Positions 5,350-6,129 of a DNA stretch of 6,129 nt are shown one piece after another. Each line of letters starts with the position of its first letter. Positions within the stretch are counted from its first letter, which is position 1. The stretch is from NCBI GenBank assembly GCA_945869905.1, contig CAMBQD010000067.1, forward strand, positions 1 to 6,129. Direction: 5' to 3'. The notes below the pieces were generated by a model. The model made no database searches. It had not been told where the DNA came from and saw only the letters and a program-made list of their open reading frames with translations. The translations under genes and the position numbers were made by a program. The stretch comes from an uncultured Clostridia bacterium. GTDB taxonomy: Bacteria; Bacillota; Clostridia; Oscillospirales; Acutalibacteraceae.

Positions 5350-6129
5350 TTATCTGTATCTGTAGTTATAGCTGTAATCGTACTTATAGTTGTAGTTATA
5401 ATAATACTTTGAACGTGAGTAGCCCCTCTTATAGTAAGAAGAATATCTTTTACCTGATGCAGTTACATCGTTCATTACAAAGCCCACAATGGGTGCGCCG
5501 ATGTGCTTGAGTGAATTAACTGCTGTTCTTACATCCTGCATATCTGTTGTTATCAGCTTAACCACCATTATGTAGCCTGTAGCCTTTGTGGCAAATGCGG
5601 TTGAATCGGTAACAAGATTGATAGGCGGAGTATCAACAAGAACGCAGTCATAATGCGCCTTTACAAATTCAAGGAGCTTATCCATACGTGCCGAGGAAAG
5701 AAGCTCGGCAGGGTTTGGAGGAATTTTTCCTGCAGTAAGCAGTGAAAGATTTTCAATATCTGTTTTAGAAACCGTAATGCTGTCCGTCAAGCCTGCAAGT
5801 ATTTCGGAAAGACCGTTTTTAACAGGGATTGAAAACATACGGTGCACAGTGGGGTTACGCATATCTGCGTCGATAAGAAGGGTTTTCTTTCCCATTTGTG
5901 CAAAGGAAATTGCCATATTAATAGCGTTTATGGATTTACCGTTGTTTGCGGTTGGGCTTGAAACAACGAATATGGGGCATTTTTCACCCTGCTGTGTGAA
6001 CAAAAGATTTGTTCTTATGGAGTTGTAAGCTTCTTTAACAACGAATGGTGAGTCGGCGCAGAGTATTTTCTTTTGGTCATCTCTTGAAAAACCAAAGCCC
6101 TTTGAATCTTTTTTGCCTTTTTTGAAGGA
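5350..6129 (-). CDS. Bacterial tyrosine kinase, CapB/YwqD/Wze type, with tyrosine-rich tail (5' end cut by window)
   Basis: The frame is open to the last base of the window, giving 259 residues (numbered from the edge). A TTG at 6003 is not a credible start, because conserved family sequence continues upstream of it. A Lys-rich lead (1-21) is followed by SPFVVKEAYNSIRTNL (27-42), the helix that in CapB-type kinases carries the oligomerisation motif. Walker A is SPTANNGKS (58-66, K65), Walker A' is LLIDADMR (84-91, D87 and D89), and Walker B is CVLVDTPP (162-169, D166). The C-terminus has 14 tyrosines between 229 and 258, the autophosphorylation cluster. Such kinases act at the membrane with a Wzz-like activator (CapA/YwqC) and control polymer length and export through cycles of phosphorylation. 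The activator would be expected upstream; whether it is a separate gene or fused cannot be told, though the Lys-rich lead suggests a nearby separate start. It is the first visible gene of the operon. Confidence 0.94.
   Translation of the reverse strand, partial: SFKKGKKDSKGFGFSRDDQKKILCADSPFVVKEAYNSIRTNLLFTQQGEKCPIFVVSSPTANNGKSINAINMAISFAQMGKKTLLIDADMRNPTVHRMFSIPVKNGLSEILAGLTDSITVSKTDIENLSLLTAGKIPPNPAELLSSARMDKLLEFVKAHYDCVLVDTPPINLVTDSTAFATKATGYIMVVKLITTDMQDVRTAVNSLKHIGAPIVGFVMNDVTASGKRYSSYYKRGYSRSKYYYNYNYKYDYSYNYRYR
5356..5445 (-). other. C-terminal tyrosine cluster of the kinase
   Basis: Fourteen tyrosines fall in 30 residues. The last eight alternate strictly with other residues (Y244 to Y258 at every second position, separated by N, N, K, D, S, N and R). 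The DNA is a loose six-base periodic run of TAT/TAC codons. In related kinases this region is trans-autophosphorylated and dephosphorylated by a PHP-type or low-molecular-weight phosphatase, neither of which is in the window. Confidence 0.85.

Noticed and set aside
5350..6003. Kinase starting at TTG 6003 as a complete 217-residue protein
   Set aside because: The frame continues to the window edge and encodes the conserved SPFVVKEAYNSIRTNL helix upstream, so the gene is cut by the window rather than starting there.

Overview
The window is a gene-dense piece of a bacterial capsule or exopolysaccharide (EPS) assembly operon. All six genes lie on the minus strand, so transcription runs from the right edge to the left edge. 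The look is that of a low-to-moderate GC Bacillota member, most likely Clostridia. The reasons are the AT-rich bases, the purine-rich Shine-Dalgarno sites (GGAG, GGTGA, AGGTG), AGA as a common Arg codon, and proteins resembling clostridial families: a CapB/YwqD-type tyrosine kinase and a GT4 enzyme opening with the IGHKRIPSREGG motif. No species can be named from this.

In transcription order, the right edge holds the C-terminal 259 residues of a bacterial tyrosine kinase (BY-kinase) with a striking tyrosine-rich tail. Next comes a polyprenyl-phosphate sugar-1-phosphate transferase, which starts the repeat unit on undecaprenyl phosphate. Two GT4 glycosyltransferases follow, then a left-handed beta-helix acyltransferase. 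The left edge holds the N-terminal 259 residues of a radical SAM protein with a cysteine-containing, SPASM-like C-terminal region.

Gaps between genes are 0 to 18 nt. Several ribosome binding sites lie inside or against the end of the preceding gene, so the block is probably one translationally coupled mRNA. There is no gene-free stretch over 300 bases; the longest gap is 18 nt. I see no promoter, rho-independent terminator, tRNA, rRNA, CRISPR array, insertion sequence or attachment site.

The inferred pathway is as follows. The kinase controls chain synthesis or export, the phosphoglycosyl transferase loads the first sugar, the GT4 enzymes extend it, and the acyltransferase decorates it. The radical SAM protein has no obvious step in this scheme and is the most interesting item. 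No flippase (Wzx), polymerase (Wzy), Wzz-type chain regulator or phosphatase is visible; these would be expected outside the window.
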